From an uncultured Paenibacillaceae bacterium (GTDB lineage: Bacteria; Bacillota; Bacilli; Paenibacillales; DA-C8), in NCBI GenBank assembly GCA_937957685.1, contig CALGAO010000101.1, positions 1 through 18,458 on the forward strand: a stretch of 18,458 bases of DNA. The letters are read 5' to 3'. Positions 7,784 to 14,465 of the stretch are shown piece after piece. A program made the translations under genes and the position numbers. Numbering within the stretch: position 1 is the stretch's first letter; each line of letters begins with the position of its first letter. The notes under the pieces are model-generated. The model was not told where the DNA came from. It did not search any database and saw nothing but the letters and a program-made list of their open reading frames with translations.

Positions 7784-7809
7784 AAATAAAAAGACGCCCT
7801 TCCGGCGTC
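7784..7809 (-). terminator. Rho-independent terminator downstream of the sigY-yxl operon
   Basis: On the minus strand GACGCC pairs with GGCGTC around a 5-nt loop and is followed by TTTTTATTT. It lies about 345 nt beyond the stop codon of the last operon gene, so the operon transcript may carry a long 3' tail through the repeat field at 7820-8055. Confidence 0.7.
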
Positions 7810-7819
7810 GAGTCTGTTG

Positions 7820-8055
7820 CGTATCTGTTTCTCCTCCGTTCAAACCCCGCTTCACACGCCAACAACCTGCTGCCGTTCCCTTGCCAGCCTGACGCTGCGT
7901 CCTGCAACCAATCGTCTGTTGAGGTGCATAGCCACATCCTGCCGCCAACCGTTTTGTCGAGGCTCACATCCTCAACCCTCCGCCGCCTGCTTGTAAGCCT
8001 TGGGCAATACCCCGCAACCAATCGCCTGTTGAGGCGGTTACCCACATTCAGATCT
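7820..8055 (-). repeat. Degenerate tandem repeat field in the 3' region of the sigY operon
   Basis: On the minus strand a block beginning with ATGTG/GTGTG recurs at least three times, with a possible fourth. The units around 8047, 7963 and 7937 carry variants of CCTCAACAGACGATTGGTTGCAGG. The two best copies (8047-8014 and 7937-7904) are offset by 110 bp. The sequence after them also matches loosely (AGGCT, CAAG, GGTTG, GTGTGA in order). In one unit CGCCT-CAAC-AGGCG is a perfect hairpin. Frames shift between copies, so a coding origin is not supported. Confidence 0.55.
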
Positions 8056-8153
8056 CGATCTTGTCCGCGCGTCCGGTTCGGCAGTTTCGGCAATCGATCT
8101 GACGCTAGCCCCAATATAGCACAAGAGCAGCCATCGGTCGATATGGGCCCGCT

Positions 8154-8933
8154 CTAGGCGACCAGTTCCTTCTTGCGGAATACGGAAACCGCGATATACA
8201 GCAGCAGGATCATACCGATGACCGTGCTGATCACCGCCCCCCATGCCCCGTCGGGCATGCCGCCCTGGGCGATGGCCGCACCTGCGTAGTTCGTCAGCCT
8301 GCCTGGCATCCAGCTCAGCTTCGTCCCGGACAAGGAGCTCACGATGGAAAGGGCTGCGGCAACGAGCAACGTGACGAAGGCAATCGCGCCTGACGATCGC
8401 ATCATGGCGCTGAGAGCGATTGTCAGCGTAACCAGCAGCGTCAGCCAAAGGCCAAAGAGCAGACAGCCTGCCAGGATCGCCGAACCGGACACCGGCCCGA
8501 TCAGTTCTTCCGTGTAATACCAGGTGCCAAGCACGCCCAGGACGGTGGCGACGAGGGTGAGGCAGACCGCTGACGCCCACTTGGCGGTTAGATAGGAAGC
8601 GAAAGATACGGGCTTCACAAGCACCATCCCGGCCACACCGCTCACGCGCTCGGCTGAGATCGTCCCCATAAAGGCCAGCACCAGGATCAACAGGCCCAGC
8701 GTCTGATAGTTGCCGAGCGCCTTCACCATGACCTCAACGCCGGTCGGCTCCGGCAGCTGGATGATCGCCCCCTCAGGCAAACCTCCGGCCGCTTCCAGAA
8801 TCTCCGGCAGGAAATACGTGGATATCGGCTGCATGATGCCAAGCATCACATAGACCAACGGTATCCAGATCCATTTGTAATTTCTCCAGGCTTCCAGCAG
8901 CTCTTTCCGGAATAAAACAAACCACTGCTTCAT
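8154..8933 (-). CDS. yxlG: ABC-2 type transporter permease, YxlG-like
   Basis: This 259-residue protein has a cytoplasmic N-terminus (KQWFVLFRKELLEAWRNYKW, the usual ABC-2 permease opening) and six likely membrane segments. The first is near 24-45; a loop rich in Pro/Glu follows (about 48-68), then segments near 75-95, 108-132, 150-175, 180-200 and 230-250. LGNYQTLGLLILVLAFMGT and ISAERVSGVAGMVLVKPVSF are typical of the family that exports peptides, lipids or drugs. The start ATG 8933 overlaps the stop of the ATPase gene by 4 nt. In B. subtilis the same position in the sigY operon is held by YxlG. The transported substrate is unknown. It is the last gene of the operon; no terminator follows for about 345 nt. 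Confidence 0.9.
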   Translation of the reverse strand: MKQWFVLFRKELLEAWRNYKWIWIPLVYVMLGIMQPISTYFLPEILEAAGGLPEGAIIQLPEPTGVEVMVKALGNYQTLGLLILVLAFMGTISAERVSGVAGMVLVKPVSFASYLTAKWASAVCLTLVATVLGVLGTWYYTEELIGPVSGSAILAGCLLFGLWLTLLVTLTIALSAMMRSSGAIAFVTLLVAAALSIVSSLSGTKLSWMPGRLTNYAGAAIAQGGMPDGAWGAVISTVIGMILLLYIAVSVFRKKELVA

Positions 8934-9856
8934 CTCCGCACCGCCTCCATAAACAGATCCTCAAGCGACGTCCTGGCGATCTCCAGCCTGGATAGCGGCG
9001 CCTTAAGCTCGGCCAGCCGGATCATCAGCTGCTGTCTGATGCGCGGCAGCTCATCGGCATCCTCCACAGTGAACCTCACGACGGGACCGTTCTGCTCCAC
9101 CGCCGCCGATCCGGCCAGCTCGCGCAAGGCAGGCAGCCAGTCGGCCAGCGCTTCGCCATCCTCCAGCTCCAGCTCGATCACCGGACGCTGGTTGCTCTTG
9201 CGAATCTCATCCAGGCTGCCGGCGATGACGATCTCTCCCTGGCGGATGATAAGCACATCATCACAGACTTCCTCCGCATCGGGCAGCACGTGCGTGGAGA
9301 ACAGGATCGTCGTCTCCTGCCTGATGCGCTTCATCAGCTCCAGCACCTCCCTGCGTCCGATGGGGTCAAGCGCCGATACCGGTTCATCGAGAACAAGGAG
9401 ACGAGGGCGATGCATCATCGCCTGCGCCAACCCCAGCCGTTGCTTCATCCCGCCGGAGTAGCCGCCGATCCTGCGATGTTTCGCGTCCTCGATGCCGACC
9501 AGCCGGAGCAGCTCTTCCGCCCTTTGCACGGCAGACCGCTTGTCCATTCCCGTCAGTTGACCGACGTAGATCAGGAACTCCCTGCCGGTCATCCAGTTAT
9601 AATAAGCCGTATATTGCGGCAAATAACCGATATATGCGCGCAGGTCCTCCCCCTTCGTTGCTCCGTCGAAACGAATCTCCCCCGACGTCGGCTTCAGCAG
9701 TCCCGACAGCATGTTCAGCGTCGTCGTCTTGCCGGCTCCGTTCGGACCGAGCAACGCCGTACAGCGACCCGCCTCGATGGTGAAGGTGATCCCATTGACC
9801 GCCCGGGTGGAGCCGTAGGTTTTGACCAGTTGTCTGACCTCCATGAGCGGCGCCAT
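8930..9856 (-). CDS. yxlF: ABC transporter ATP-binding protein, YxlF-like
   Basis: This 308-residue ATPase energises the YxlG-like permease. Visible motifs are Walker A GPNGAGKT (37-44), the Q-loop Gln81 in YLPQY, signature YSGGMKQRLGLA (133-144), Walker B LLVLDEP (153-159), the D-loop SALD and the switch His189 in FSTHVL. After about residue 210 comes a C-terminal domain of roughly 100 residues typical of ABC-2 exporters for peptides or antibiotics. The start at ATG 9856 abuts the yxlE stop (TAGATG) with AAGGAGG upstream, and the end overlaps yxlG by 4 nt. All key catalytic residues are present, so the protein should be active. Confidence 0.94.
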   Translation of the reverse strand: MAPLMEVRQLVKTYGSTRAVNGITFTIEAGRCTALLGPNGAGKTTTLNMLSGLLKPTSGEIRFDGATKGEDLRAYIGYLPQYTAYYNWMTGREFLIYVGQLTGMDKRSAVQRAEELLRLVGIEDAKHRRIGGYSGGMKQRLGLAQAMMHRPRLLVLDEPVSALDPIGRREVLELMKRIRQETTILFSTHVLPDAEEVCDDVLIIRQGEIVIAGSLDEIRKSNQRPVIELELEDGEALADWLPALRELAGSAAVEQNGPVVRFTVEDADELPRIRQQLMIRLAELKAPLSRLEIARTSLEDLFMEAVRR

Positions 9857-10057
9857 CTAGAACGGCCTCCTTCCCAGGACGAAATAGGAGATCGGGCCGA
9901 GCATGCTGACGAACAGGATGATCGGGACCCACATCCACTTCGGTCCGTTCGTCCGTTCGGCGCGCACCAGATCGATCAGGGCGATCACCGCCAGGATCAG
10001 TTGGAGGATGATGAGTGGAGCGACGATGCCCCAGGGGATATGTTGCAGTTCATTCAT
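9857..10057 (-). CDS. yxlE: Small two-segment membrane protein, YxlE-like (PLDNc domain)
   Basis: This 66-residue protein has two membrane helices (about 9-30 and 43-60) joined by a charged loop, RAERTNGPKWMWV. It ends in PISYFVLGRRPF, the pattern of the phospholipase-D N-terminal-like (PLDNc) small membrane domain. B. subtilis YxlE has this domain and occupies the same place in the sigY operon. The start overlaps the end of the YxlD-like gene by 8 nt, and the stop abuts the ATPase gene. It has no catalytic phospholipase motif. In Bacillus the small membrane proteins of this operon are thought to restrain SigY; that role here is an inference. Confidence 0.85.
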   Translation of the reverse strand: MNELQHIPWGIVAPLIILQLILAVIALIDLVRAERTNGPKWMWVPIILFVSMLGPISYFVLGRRPF

Positions 10058-10283
10058 AGGGATTCTCCTCTCTTTTGTTGATGTATCTCCGATCCATGCG
10101 TCGAACGATCAACAGGTACAACACGATCGGCAGCGGAAATGATATCATGCCCCACAGCCCCCAGAACCAGGGGAAGCTGTCCCTCCGCCGCGCATCCACG
10201 AACAACCAGGTGCCCTGGGCAAACAGAACGGGCGGCAAGATCACCCAGACATACCACGGAAGTGCAAGCAGTTCCTCAAGCAT
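10050..10283 (-). CDS. yxlD: Small membrane protein, YxlD-like
   Basis: This 77-residue protein starts at ATG 10283, whose A is shared with the TGA stop of the preceding gene (TGATG). It has two membrane helices (about 9-27 and 40-60) separated by a polar loop, VDARRRDSFPW, and then a basic tail, RRMDRRYINKREENPYE. The loop pattern with WLFVDARRR before PWFWGLWG matches the small YxlD-type proteins of the sigY operon. A longer upstream frame exists, but it runs through the preceding gene and has no ribosome site. Its biochemical role is unknown. Confidence 0.78.
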   Translation of the reverse strand: MLEELLALPWYVWVILPPVLFAQGTWLFVDARRRDSFPWFWGLWGMISFPLPIVLYLLIVRRMDRRYINKREENPYE

Positions 10284-10585
10284 CAACCATCCACCTTCTT
10301 CCGCTTGCGCAGGACCACGGTGAGCGAGAGGATGCCAAGCACGAACGGCTGGAAGATCAGCGTGGCGCCGATGCCATAAGCCAGCGTCCCCATGGTGAGC
10401 AACACCGCGAAGGGAGCAATGGCGAGAAACAGGAGCAGGTCCCTCCTGAATGCGCGTTTCTGCCTGGCTTGCTGCTCGGCAACCAATGATGCAAACCACT
10501 CCGCCGGAGGCGTGTCCCTGTGCGTCAGGTGATCCAGCCTGTCCATAGCTTCCTTGAGCCGCTCATCGATCTCATGCTGATTCAT
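10283..10585 (-). CDS. yxlC: YxlC-like SigY-associated membrane protein, probable anti-sigma component
   Basis: This 100-residue protein has a hydrophilic N-terminal half of about 47 residues, rich in charged residues and predicted helical (EIDERLKEAMDRLDHL, AEWFASLVAEQQARQKRAFR). Two membrane segments follow (about 49-67 and 72-92), and it ends in the basic RKRKKVDG. A cytoplasmic helical head before membrane anchors, encoded directly after the sigma gene, is the layout of YxlC, which interacts with SigY in B. subtilis. The start overlaps the sigY stop in ATGA, and its own AAAGGAG lies 11 nt upstream. It lacks the zinc anti-sigma motif. The anti-sigma role is inferred from position and family. 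Confidence 0.82.
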   Translation of the reverse strand: MNQHEIDERLKEAMDRLDHLTHRDTPPAEWFASLVAEQQARQKRAFRRDLLLFLAIAPFAVLLTMGTLAYGIGATLIFQPFVLGILSLTVVLRKRKKVDG

Positions 10586-11106
10586 CGCTTGTCCATCTCC
10601 TTTCTGATCCGATCGATCCCGTTATGGATGCGGGATTTGATCGTTCCCACCGGAACATCCAGCATCGTGGCGATCTCCTCCTGTGAGAAGCCATAATAAT
10701 GCTTCATGATGATCGGCACCCGAATCTCCGGGTTCAGTTCGCCCAGTGCGTCCAGCAGTTCATGCCACTCCTCGTTGGAGGATTGCGCCATCCAGCGAAG
10801 CTGACGGATCGACTGCTCCCCATCGAGGAGCCGCCTATCCCGCCTGAGCTTGCGCAGATGGTCCAGATACAGGCGGCTGGCGATGGTGATCAGCCAGGTG
10901 GACCACCTGGACCTGCGTGGTTCATAGAGGTGGAGCTTCTGCATCGCCCTGATCATCGTATCCTGAGCAAGATCCTCGGCCAGATCCGGCTTCAGCGTGA
11001 TCTTGATCAGATAACTGCGAAGCATCGCGTAGTGGCTGCGGAACAGCTCGGAGAGCGCCTCGGTATTCCCTTGTTTGGCAAGTGCTATGAGTGTCATTTC
11101 ATCCAT
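10582..11106 (-). CDS. sigY: ECF RNA polymerase sigma factor SigY
   Basis: This 174-residue protein starts at ATG 11106, placed by AAGGAG 8 nt upstream and the family length of about 178; a longer frame to 11262 crosses the promoter. Region 2 is at about 10-80 with DLAEDLAQDTMIRAMQKLHLYEPRRSR, and WSTWLITIASRLYLDHLRK is the -10 recognition helix. The RRDRRLLDGE and RQLRWM linker stretch closely resembles B. subtilis SigY. Region 4 is at about 118-170 with MKHYYGFSQEEIATMLDVPVGTIKSRIHNGIDRIRKEM. The next five genes are the YxlC-D-E-F-G set in the same order as in B. subtilis, which makes the identification firm. The promoter at 11175-11200 matches the SigY site, so the operon should be self-activated. 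Confidence 0.92.
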   Translation of the reverse strand: MDEMTLIALAKQGNTEALSELFRSHYAMLRSYLIKITLKPDLAEDLAQDTMIRAMQKLHLYEPRRSRWSTWLITIASRLYLDHLRKLRRDRRLLDGEQSIRQLRWMAQSSNEEWHELLDALGELNPEIRVPIIMKHYYGFSQEEIATMLDVPVGTIKSRIHNGIDRIRKEMDKR

Positions 11107-11174
11107 GCGGCAGGCTCCTTCAACGGCTGCGCAATGCGCATGTTTGGCGTTGATCATGATTGATTCATTGGTTA

Positions 11175-11200
11175 TACGCTTCCCGTTTTCGTTTCGTTCA
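11175..11200 (-). promoter_or_regulatory. SigY-type autoregulatory promoter
   Basis: On the minus strand TGAACG (11200-11195), 16 nt and CGTA (11178-11175) match the SigY promoter class known from B. subtilis (TGAACG, 16-17 nt, CGTC). It sits about 70 nt before the sigY start codon. The last -10 base differs from the B. subtilis site as I remember it. Confidence 0.75.
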
Positions 11201-11300
11201 CCGCATAGCCTAACATTATGGGGACAGGATGATTCACCCAAATTCGAGGTACCCGTTTTCAACCAGATCTGTTAAAGTGGTCACAGGAGGTGCGCACCTA

Positions 11301-11615
11301 ATGGTCAAAACGTTAAATGTGTTGGGTGTTATCGTGATCTTTGCCGGATTGGTCGTTGGCATTTTCATCAGCATCTATGGCAGCTGGTGGATGGCCATCG
11401 CCTCCATCGCGTCCAGCGTCATATCCGCCCTGCTGTTGTTCGCCTTTGCCTATATGATCGACCTGCTGGAGGCAAACAACCACTACCTCAGATACCTGTA
11501 CAATCGAGCCAGAGACACGGAGCGAACGAAGGCTGCTCCAGCTCCCGCCGGCAACGGGACATCCCGTTCCAGCCTGGACAAGATGCAGGGCTATTCATTC
11601 AAGGGGATCGATTGA
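11301..11615 (+). CDS. Small membrane protein of unknown function
   Basis: This 104-residue protein starts at ATG 11301, after AGGAGGTG. It has two adjacent membrane helices (about 5-27 and 31-56: VLGVIVIFAGLVVGIF, then WWMAIASIASSVISALLLF). A basic, polar C-terminal half follows (RYLYNRARDTERTK) and then a flexible Ala/Pro/Gly stretch (APAPAGNGTSRSS). It is divergent from sigY, 195 nt apart between start codons. I do not see a SigY-type promoter in its direction. I do not recognise the family. Clear codon structure and the ribosome site support a real gene. Confidence 0.7.
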   Translation: MVKTLNVLGVIVIFAGLVVGIFISIYGSWWMAIASIASSVISALLLFAFAYMIDLLEANNHYLRYLYNRARDTERTKAAPAPAGNGTSRSSLDKMQGYSFKGID

Positions 11616-11935
11616 GCGGAGCCTCATTCGCGATCGTCATCCGCAGCCTGGCGGACTTGCAATTTCGGCAGGCACGTAGGTGTCTGCGGAATGTTCCCGA
11701 CGTTTGGCATCCACTGCGGATGCCACGAGAAGGATAGCGGAAGTCGGATTGGCTTGATTTTGACAAAAATCGCGGATTTCCCATTTTAGCGGAAGCTTCT
11801 TTTCAGTATGATTCGATCAGCTCCTGGGCTGCCGTCGACTCCAGTTTCCCCTGAAGGGATATACCCAAGGTCCGATATCTCCTGTTATAAACATTTCATT
11901 CATCTCCCTTGTCCCGGAATCCCCTGCTTCGGCTG
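11616..11935. other. Non-coding interval before spoVR
   Basis: No gene is visible in these 320 bases. They hold a perfect hairpin, GGCATCC-N5-GGATGCC (11706-11724), without a T-tract. They also hold the second copy of the 14-bp dispersed repeat (11732-11745, inverted relative to 5751-5764) and a second AGCGGAAG nearby (about 11785). An AT-rich ATTTT/AAAAAT inverted pair lies around 11757-11770. Confidence 0.4.
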
Positions 11936-11964
11936 CACATAACCCTCGCGGGACTGAATATATA
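11936..11964 (+). promoter_or_regulatory. Sigma-E-like promoter of spoVR
   Basis: CACATAA (11936-11942) is followed after 14 nt by AATATATA (11957-11964). This repeats the yhbH arrangement: CACATA, exactly 12 nt, CTGAATATAT. The predicted transcript start is near 11971, giving a leader of about 97 nt before the preferred spoVR start at 12068. B. subtilis spoVR is a sigma-E gene, which supports the reading. Confidence 0.5.
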
Positions 11965-12067
11965 TAGTTAGACATAGAGAAGCGACATGGGAGCAACAGG
12001 AGGCTGTGCACAGACAACTGTGGCTCAGGGCACAGCCAGACATCAGGACGAGGAGGCTGGGAGCTGG

Positions 12068-13507
12068 ATGAATGCTGATGAGATCAGGGAGCTCGAGCGT
12101 GCGATTCACGACATTACAGAGATTGCGCAGGGGTTTGGGCTTGATTTCTACCCGATGAGATATGAGATCTGTCCGGCGGACATTATCTACACCTTCGGGG
12201 CTTACGGGATGCCGACCCGGTTCAGCCACTGGAGCTTCGGCAAGGCGTTTCACGCGATGAAGATGCAGTATGATTATGGCCTCAGCAAGATCTATGAGCT
12301 GGTTATCAATTCCAACCCGTGCTATGCGTTTCTGCTTGACGGCAACTCGCTCATCCAGAACAAGATGATCGCCGCCCATGTGCTGGCGCACTGCGATTTC
12401 TTCAAGAACAACATCCGCTTCTCCCGAACGAACCGCGACATGATCGAGAGCATGTCGGCGACGGCGGAACGGGTGCGGCAATACGAGATCGAGTACGGGT
12501 CGGAGACGGTGGAGAAATTCCTCGATGCGGTCCTGGCGATCCAGGAGCATATCGAGCCCGGGCTGCTGAAGCCGTATCGGCTGGTGCATCAGGCGGGCGG
12601 CGATGCGGGCAGGCATCCGAAGAAGGCGCAGACCCGGCCGTCCACCGGCTACGAGGACCTGTGGGAACTGGACCGCGATGAGCACCAGGAGCAGGCACAG
12701 GCGGCACCCGAGGACACCGTAAAGCCGTTCCCGCCGCAGCCGGAGAAGGATCTGATGTGGTTCATCCAGGAATATTCGCAGGAACTGGAGGATTGGCAGC
12801 GCGACATCATGACGATGCTGCGTGACGAGATGCTGTATTTCTGGCCGCAGATCGAGACGAAGATCATGAACGAGGGCTGGGCGACCTACTGGCATCAGCG
12901 CATCGTGCGGGAGCTGGACCTGACGGAGGAGGAGACGATCGAGTACGCCAAGCTGAATGCCAGCGTCATCCAGCCGTCGCGCCATTCGCTGAACCCGTAC
13001 TATCTCGGACTGAAGATCTTCGAGGATATCGAGAAGCGCTGGGATCATCCGACGGAGGAGGAGCAGCGGCGATTCGGCCGCAAACCGGGTAAAGGGCGGG
13101 AGAAGATCTTCGAGGTGCGCGAGACTGACTCGGACATCTCCTTTATCCGCAACTACCTGACGAAGCAGCTGGTCGACGAGATGGATATGTATGTGTTCGA
13201 GAAGAAAGGGCCGGAATGGACGATCACCGACAAGTCATGGGAGAACGTGCGCGATCAGCTCGTGTATTCGCGCGTGAATGGCGGCTTCCCCGTCATCGTC
13301 GTGGAGAACGGGGACTTCGGCAAGCGCGGCGAGCTGTATCTCGTCCATCGTTATGAGGGGATCGAGCTGGACATTAAGTACGTAGAGAAGACACTGCCTT
13401 ACGTGTACCAGCTGTGGGGTCGCCCCGTCCATCTGGAGACCGAAGTGGAGACGAAGAAGGTCTGTTTCTCCTATGACGGGACGAAGTCGCATCGCAAGTT
13501 TCTGTGA
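12068..13507 (+). CDS. spoVR: SpoVR stage V sporulation family protein
   Basis: This 479-residue protein matches B. subtilis SpoVR (about 468) throughout. The start ATG 12068 gives MNADEIRELERAI, the family N-terminus; an in-frame ATG at 11987 would add 27 residues unlike the family. Conserved stretches are GFGLDFYPMRYEICPADIIY (about 22-41), YGMPTRFSHWSFGK (46-59), YGLSKIYELVINSNPCYAFL (about 69-88), HVLAHCDFFKNN near 106, MSATAERVRQYE near 129 and AVLAIQEHIEPG near 156. A charged Glu/Gln-rich insert lies near 200-220, followed by WFIQEYSQELEDWQRDI and INE/MNEGWATYWH. The family is linked to spore cortex formation and works with PrkA and YhbH; no enzymatic activity is established. It converges with the TerC gene, and its stop codon lies in a large palindrome. 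Confidence 0.96.
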   Translation: MNADEIRELERAIHDITEIAQGFGLDFYPMRYEICPADIIYTFGAYGMPTRFSHWSFGKAFHAMKMQYDYGLSKIYELVINSNPCYAFLLDGNSLIQNKMIAAHVLAHCDFFKNNIRFSRTNRDMIESMSATAERVRQYEIEYGSETVEKFLDAVLAIQEHIEPGLLKPYRLVHQAGGDAGRHPKKAQTRPSTGYEDLWELDRDEHQEQAQAAPEDTVKPFPPQPEKDLMWFIQEYSQELEDWQRDIMTMLRDEMLYFWPQIETKIMNEGWATYWHQRIVRELDLTEEETIEYAKLNASVIQPSRHSLNPYYLGLKIFEDIEKRWDHPTEEEQRRFGRKPGKGREKIFEVRETDSDISFIRNYLTKQLVDEMDMYVFEKKGPEWTITDKSWENVRDQLVYSRVNGGFPVIVVENGDFGKRGELYLVHRYEGIELDIKYVEKTLPYVYQLWGRPVHLETEVETKKVCFSYDGTKSHRKFL

Positions 13508-13569
13508 CAAAGGGACGGGGGTTTTGTCACGCGGTGACCACGTGACAAAACCCCCGTCCCCCTGTCACA
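13503..13569. terminator. 67-nt palindrome between spoVR and the TerC gene, probable bidirectional terminator
   Basis: The inner arms GGGACGGGGGTTTTGTCAC (13512-13530) and their exact complement (13542-13560) give a 19-bp perfect stem with an 11-nt loop. Outer arms TGTGACA (13503-13509) and TGTCACA (13563-13569) add 7 bp after a 2-by-2 mismatch. The stem contains a T4/A4 block but no terminal U-tract. Both convergent stop codons (13505-13507 and 13567-13565) fall inside the outer arms. Confidence 0.75.
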
Positions 13570-14260
13570 TCGGCTGGACTTGTTTGGCCTTTCTCTTCTT
13601 CACGAAGTGCCCAAGCCCCAGGACGATGACGATGAGTGCGATCTCAAATATCCACTTGAGCGCATTGTTGACGAACAGAGGCTCTACGAAGCCTTCTGCG
13701 ACGATCATCTCGGCTGCCGTCCAGACGAGCACGCCTGCGCCGATATAGATGATGATCGGGAAGCGTTCCATGAGCCGCAGGATCACGGTGCTGCCGAACA
13801 GGATGACCGGCACGCTGATGATCAGGCCCAGGATGACCATGAAGTAGCTGCCGTGGGAAGCGCCGGCGATCGCCAGCACGTTGTCGAGGCTCATCACCGT
13901 ATCGGCGATCAAGATCGTCCGCAGGGCCTCACCGAAAGACTTCACGGCATGGCCCTCTTCCTTGTGGCCCTTGTCTTCGACCAGCAGCTGATAAGCGATC
14001 CACAGGAGCAATAACCCGCCGACGAGATGCAGTCCTGGAATATTCAGCAGCGCAACAGCGATCATCGTCAGCGCAGCGCGAATCGCAATCGCCCCCACGA
14101 CGCCCCATATGATCACTTTCTTCTGCTGTTGCTTAGGCAAGTTGCGTGCAGCCATCGCGATGACGACGGCATTGTCGCCTGCCAGCACCAGGTCTATGAT
14201 AACGATCTTGAATAAAGCCTGCCAAAATTGCGGCGAAAAAAGTTCAATATCAAGTCCCAA
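13565..14260 (-). CDS. TerC-family membrane protein, probable manganese exporter
   Basis: This 231-residue protein has about seven membrane segments. The start is TTG 14260, because GGAGGGA lies 6 nt upstream; the in-frame GTG at 14275 would be inside that site. The two TerC metal motifs are present: DLVLAGDNAVVIAMAA (about 23-38, Asp23, Asp29, Asn30) and ADTVMSLDNVLAIAGA (about 119-134, Asp120, Asp126, Asn127). A His/Glu/Lys-rich loop (EDKGHKEEGHAVK, about 95-107) sits between them, and the end is basic (KKRKAKQ). The sequence resembles the YjbE branch. TerC proteins in Bacillus export Mn2+. The upstream yybP-ykoY riboswitch senses Mn2+ and strongly supports that role. A symbol is withheld because several paralogues exist. 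It is downstream of prkA on the same strand, but the leader terminators separate them. Confidence 0.93.
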   Translation of the reverse strand: MGLDIELFSPQFWQALFKIVIIDLVLAGDNAVVIAMAARNLPKQQQKKVIIWGVVGAIAIRAALTMIAVALLNIPGLHLVGGLLLLWIAYQLLVEDKGHKEEGHAVKSFGEALRTILIADTVMSLDNVLAIAGASHGSYFMVILGLIISVPVILFGSTVILRLMERFPIIIYIGAGVLVWTAAEMIVAEGFVEPLFVNNALKWIFEIALIVIVLGLGHFVKKRKAKQVQPM

Positions 14261-14381
14261 CAGATTTCCCTCCACGATTTAAGGTTTCTCAGCATCAATA
14301 GTTCGTATCAAGCTGCAATTGCATGTTCTCACGATCCGTGTTATGTAGTAAGCTGCGCCCAATCCCCCCATTATCATGCCA

Positions 14382-14417
14382 AAATAAAAGGACCTTTACT
14401 CATCCGAGTAAAGGCCT
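14382..14417 (-). terminator. Second (distal) terminator hairpin of the riboswitch leader
   Basis: On the minus strand GGCCTTTACTC, loop GGAT and GAGTAAAGGTCC form an 11-bp stem with one G-U pair, followed by TTTTATTTT. Its ascending arm with the preceding GCGAG is almost a copy of the proximal hairpin, so the expression platform appears duplicated. Confidence 0.85.
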
Positions 14418-14431
14418 CGCAATTCGCATAA

Positions 14432-14465
14432 ATAAAGACCTTTACTCCGTCATAAGTAAAGGTCT
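14432..14465 (-). terminator. First (proximal) terminator hairpin of the riboswitch expression platform
   Basis: On the minus strand AGACCTTTACT (14465-14455) and AGTAAAGGTCT (14446-14436) form a perfect 11-bp stem around an 8-nt loop, followed by TTATTT. It directly follows the aptamer's conserved GAGCGAGACC end, the usual place for the regulated terminator of yybP-ykoY elements. Confidence 0.88.

Noticed and set aside
7635..8114. 159-codon minus-strand frame in the repeat field
   Set aside because: Repeat units fall in different frames, codon use is unlike the neighbours, and there is no ribosome site. Treated as non-coding.
11987..12067. Upstream in-frame ATG giving SpoVR 27 more residues
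   Set aside because: The extra residues (many Gly, Thr, Gln) do not resemble the family N-terminus, only a weak GAGAAG precedes it, and it lies about 16 nt from the predicted transcript start. ATG 12068 gives the conserved MNADE start.
11900..13048. 382-codon minus-strand frame opposite spoVR
   Set aside because: Composition is that of an antisense shadow, and it covers the spoVR promoter. There is no ribosome site or domain.
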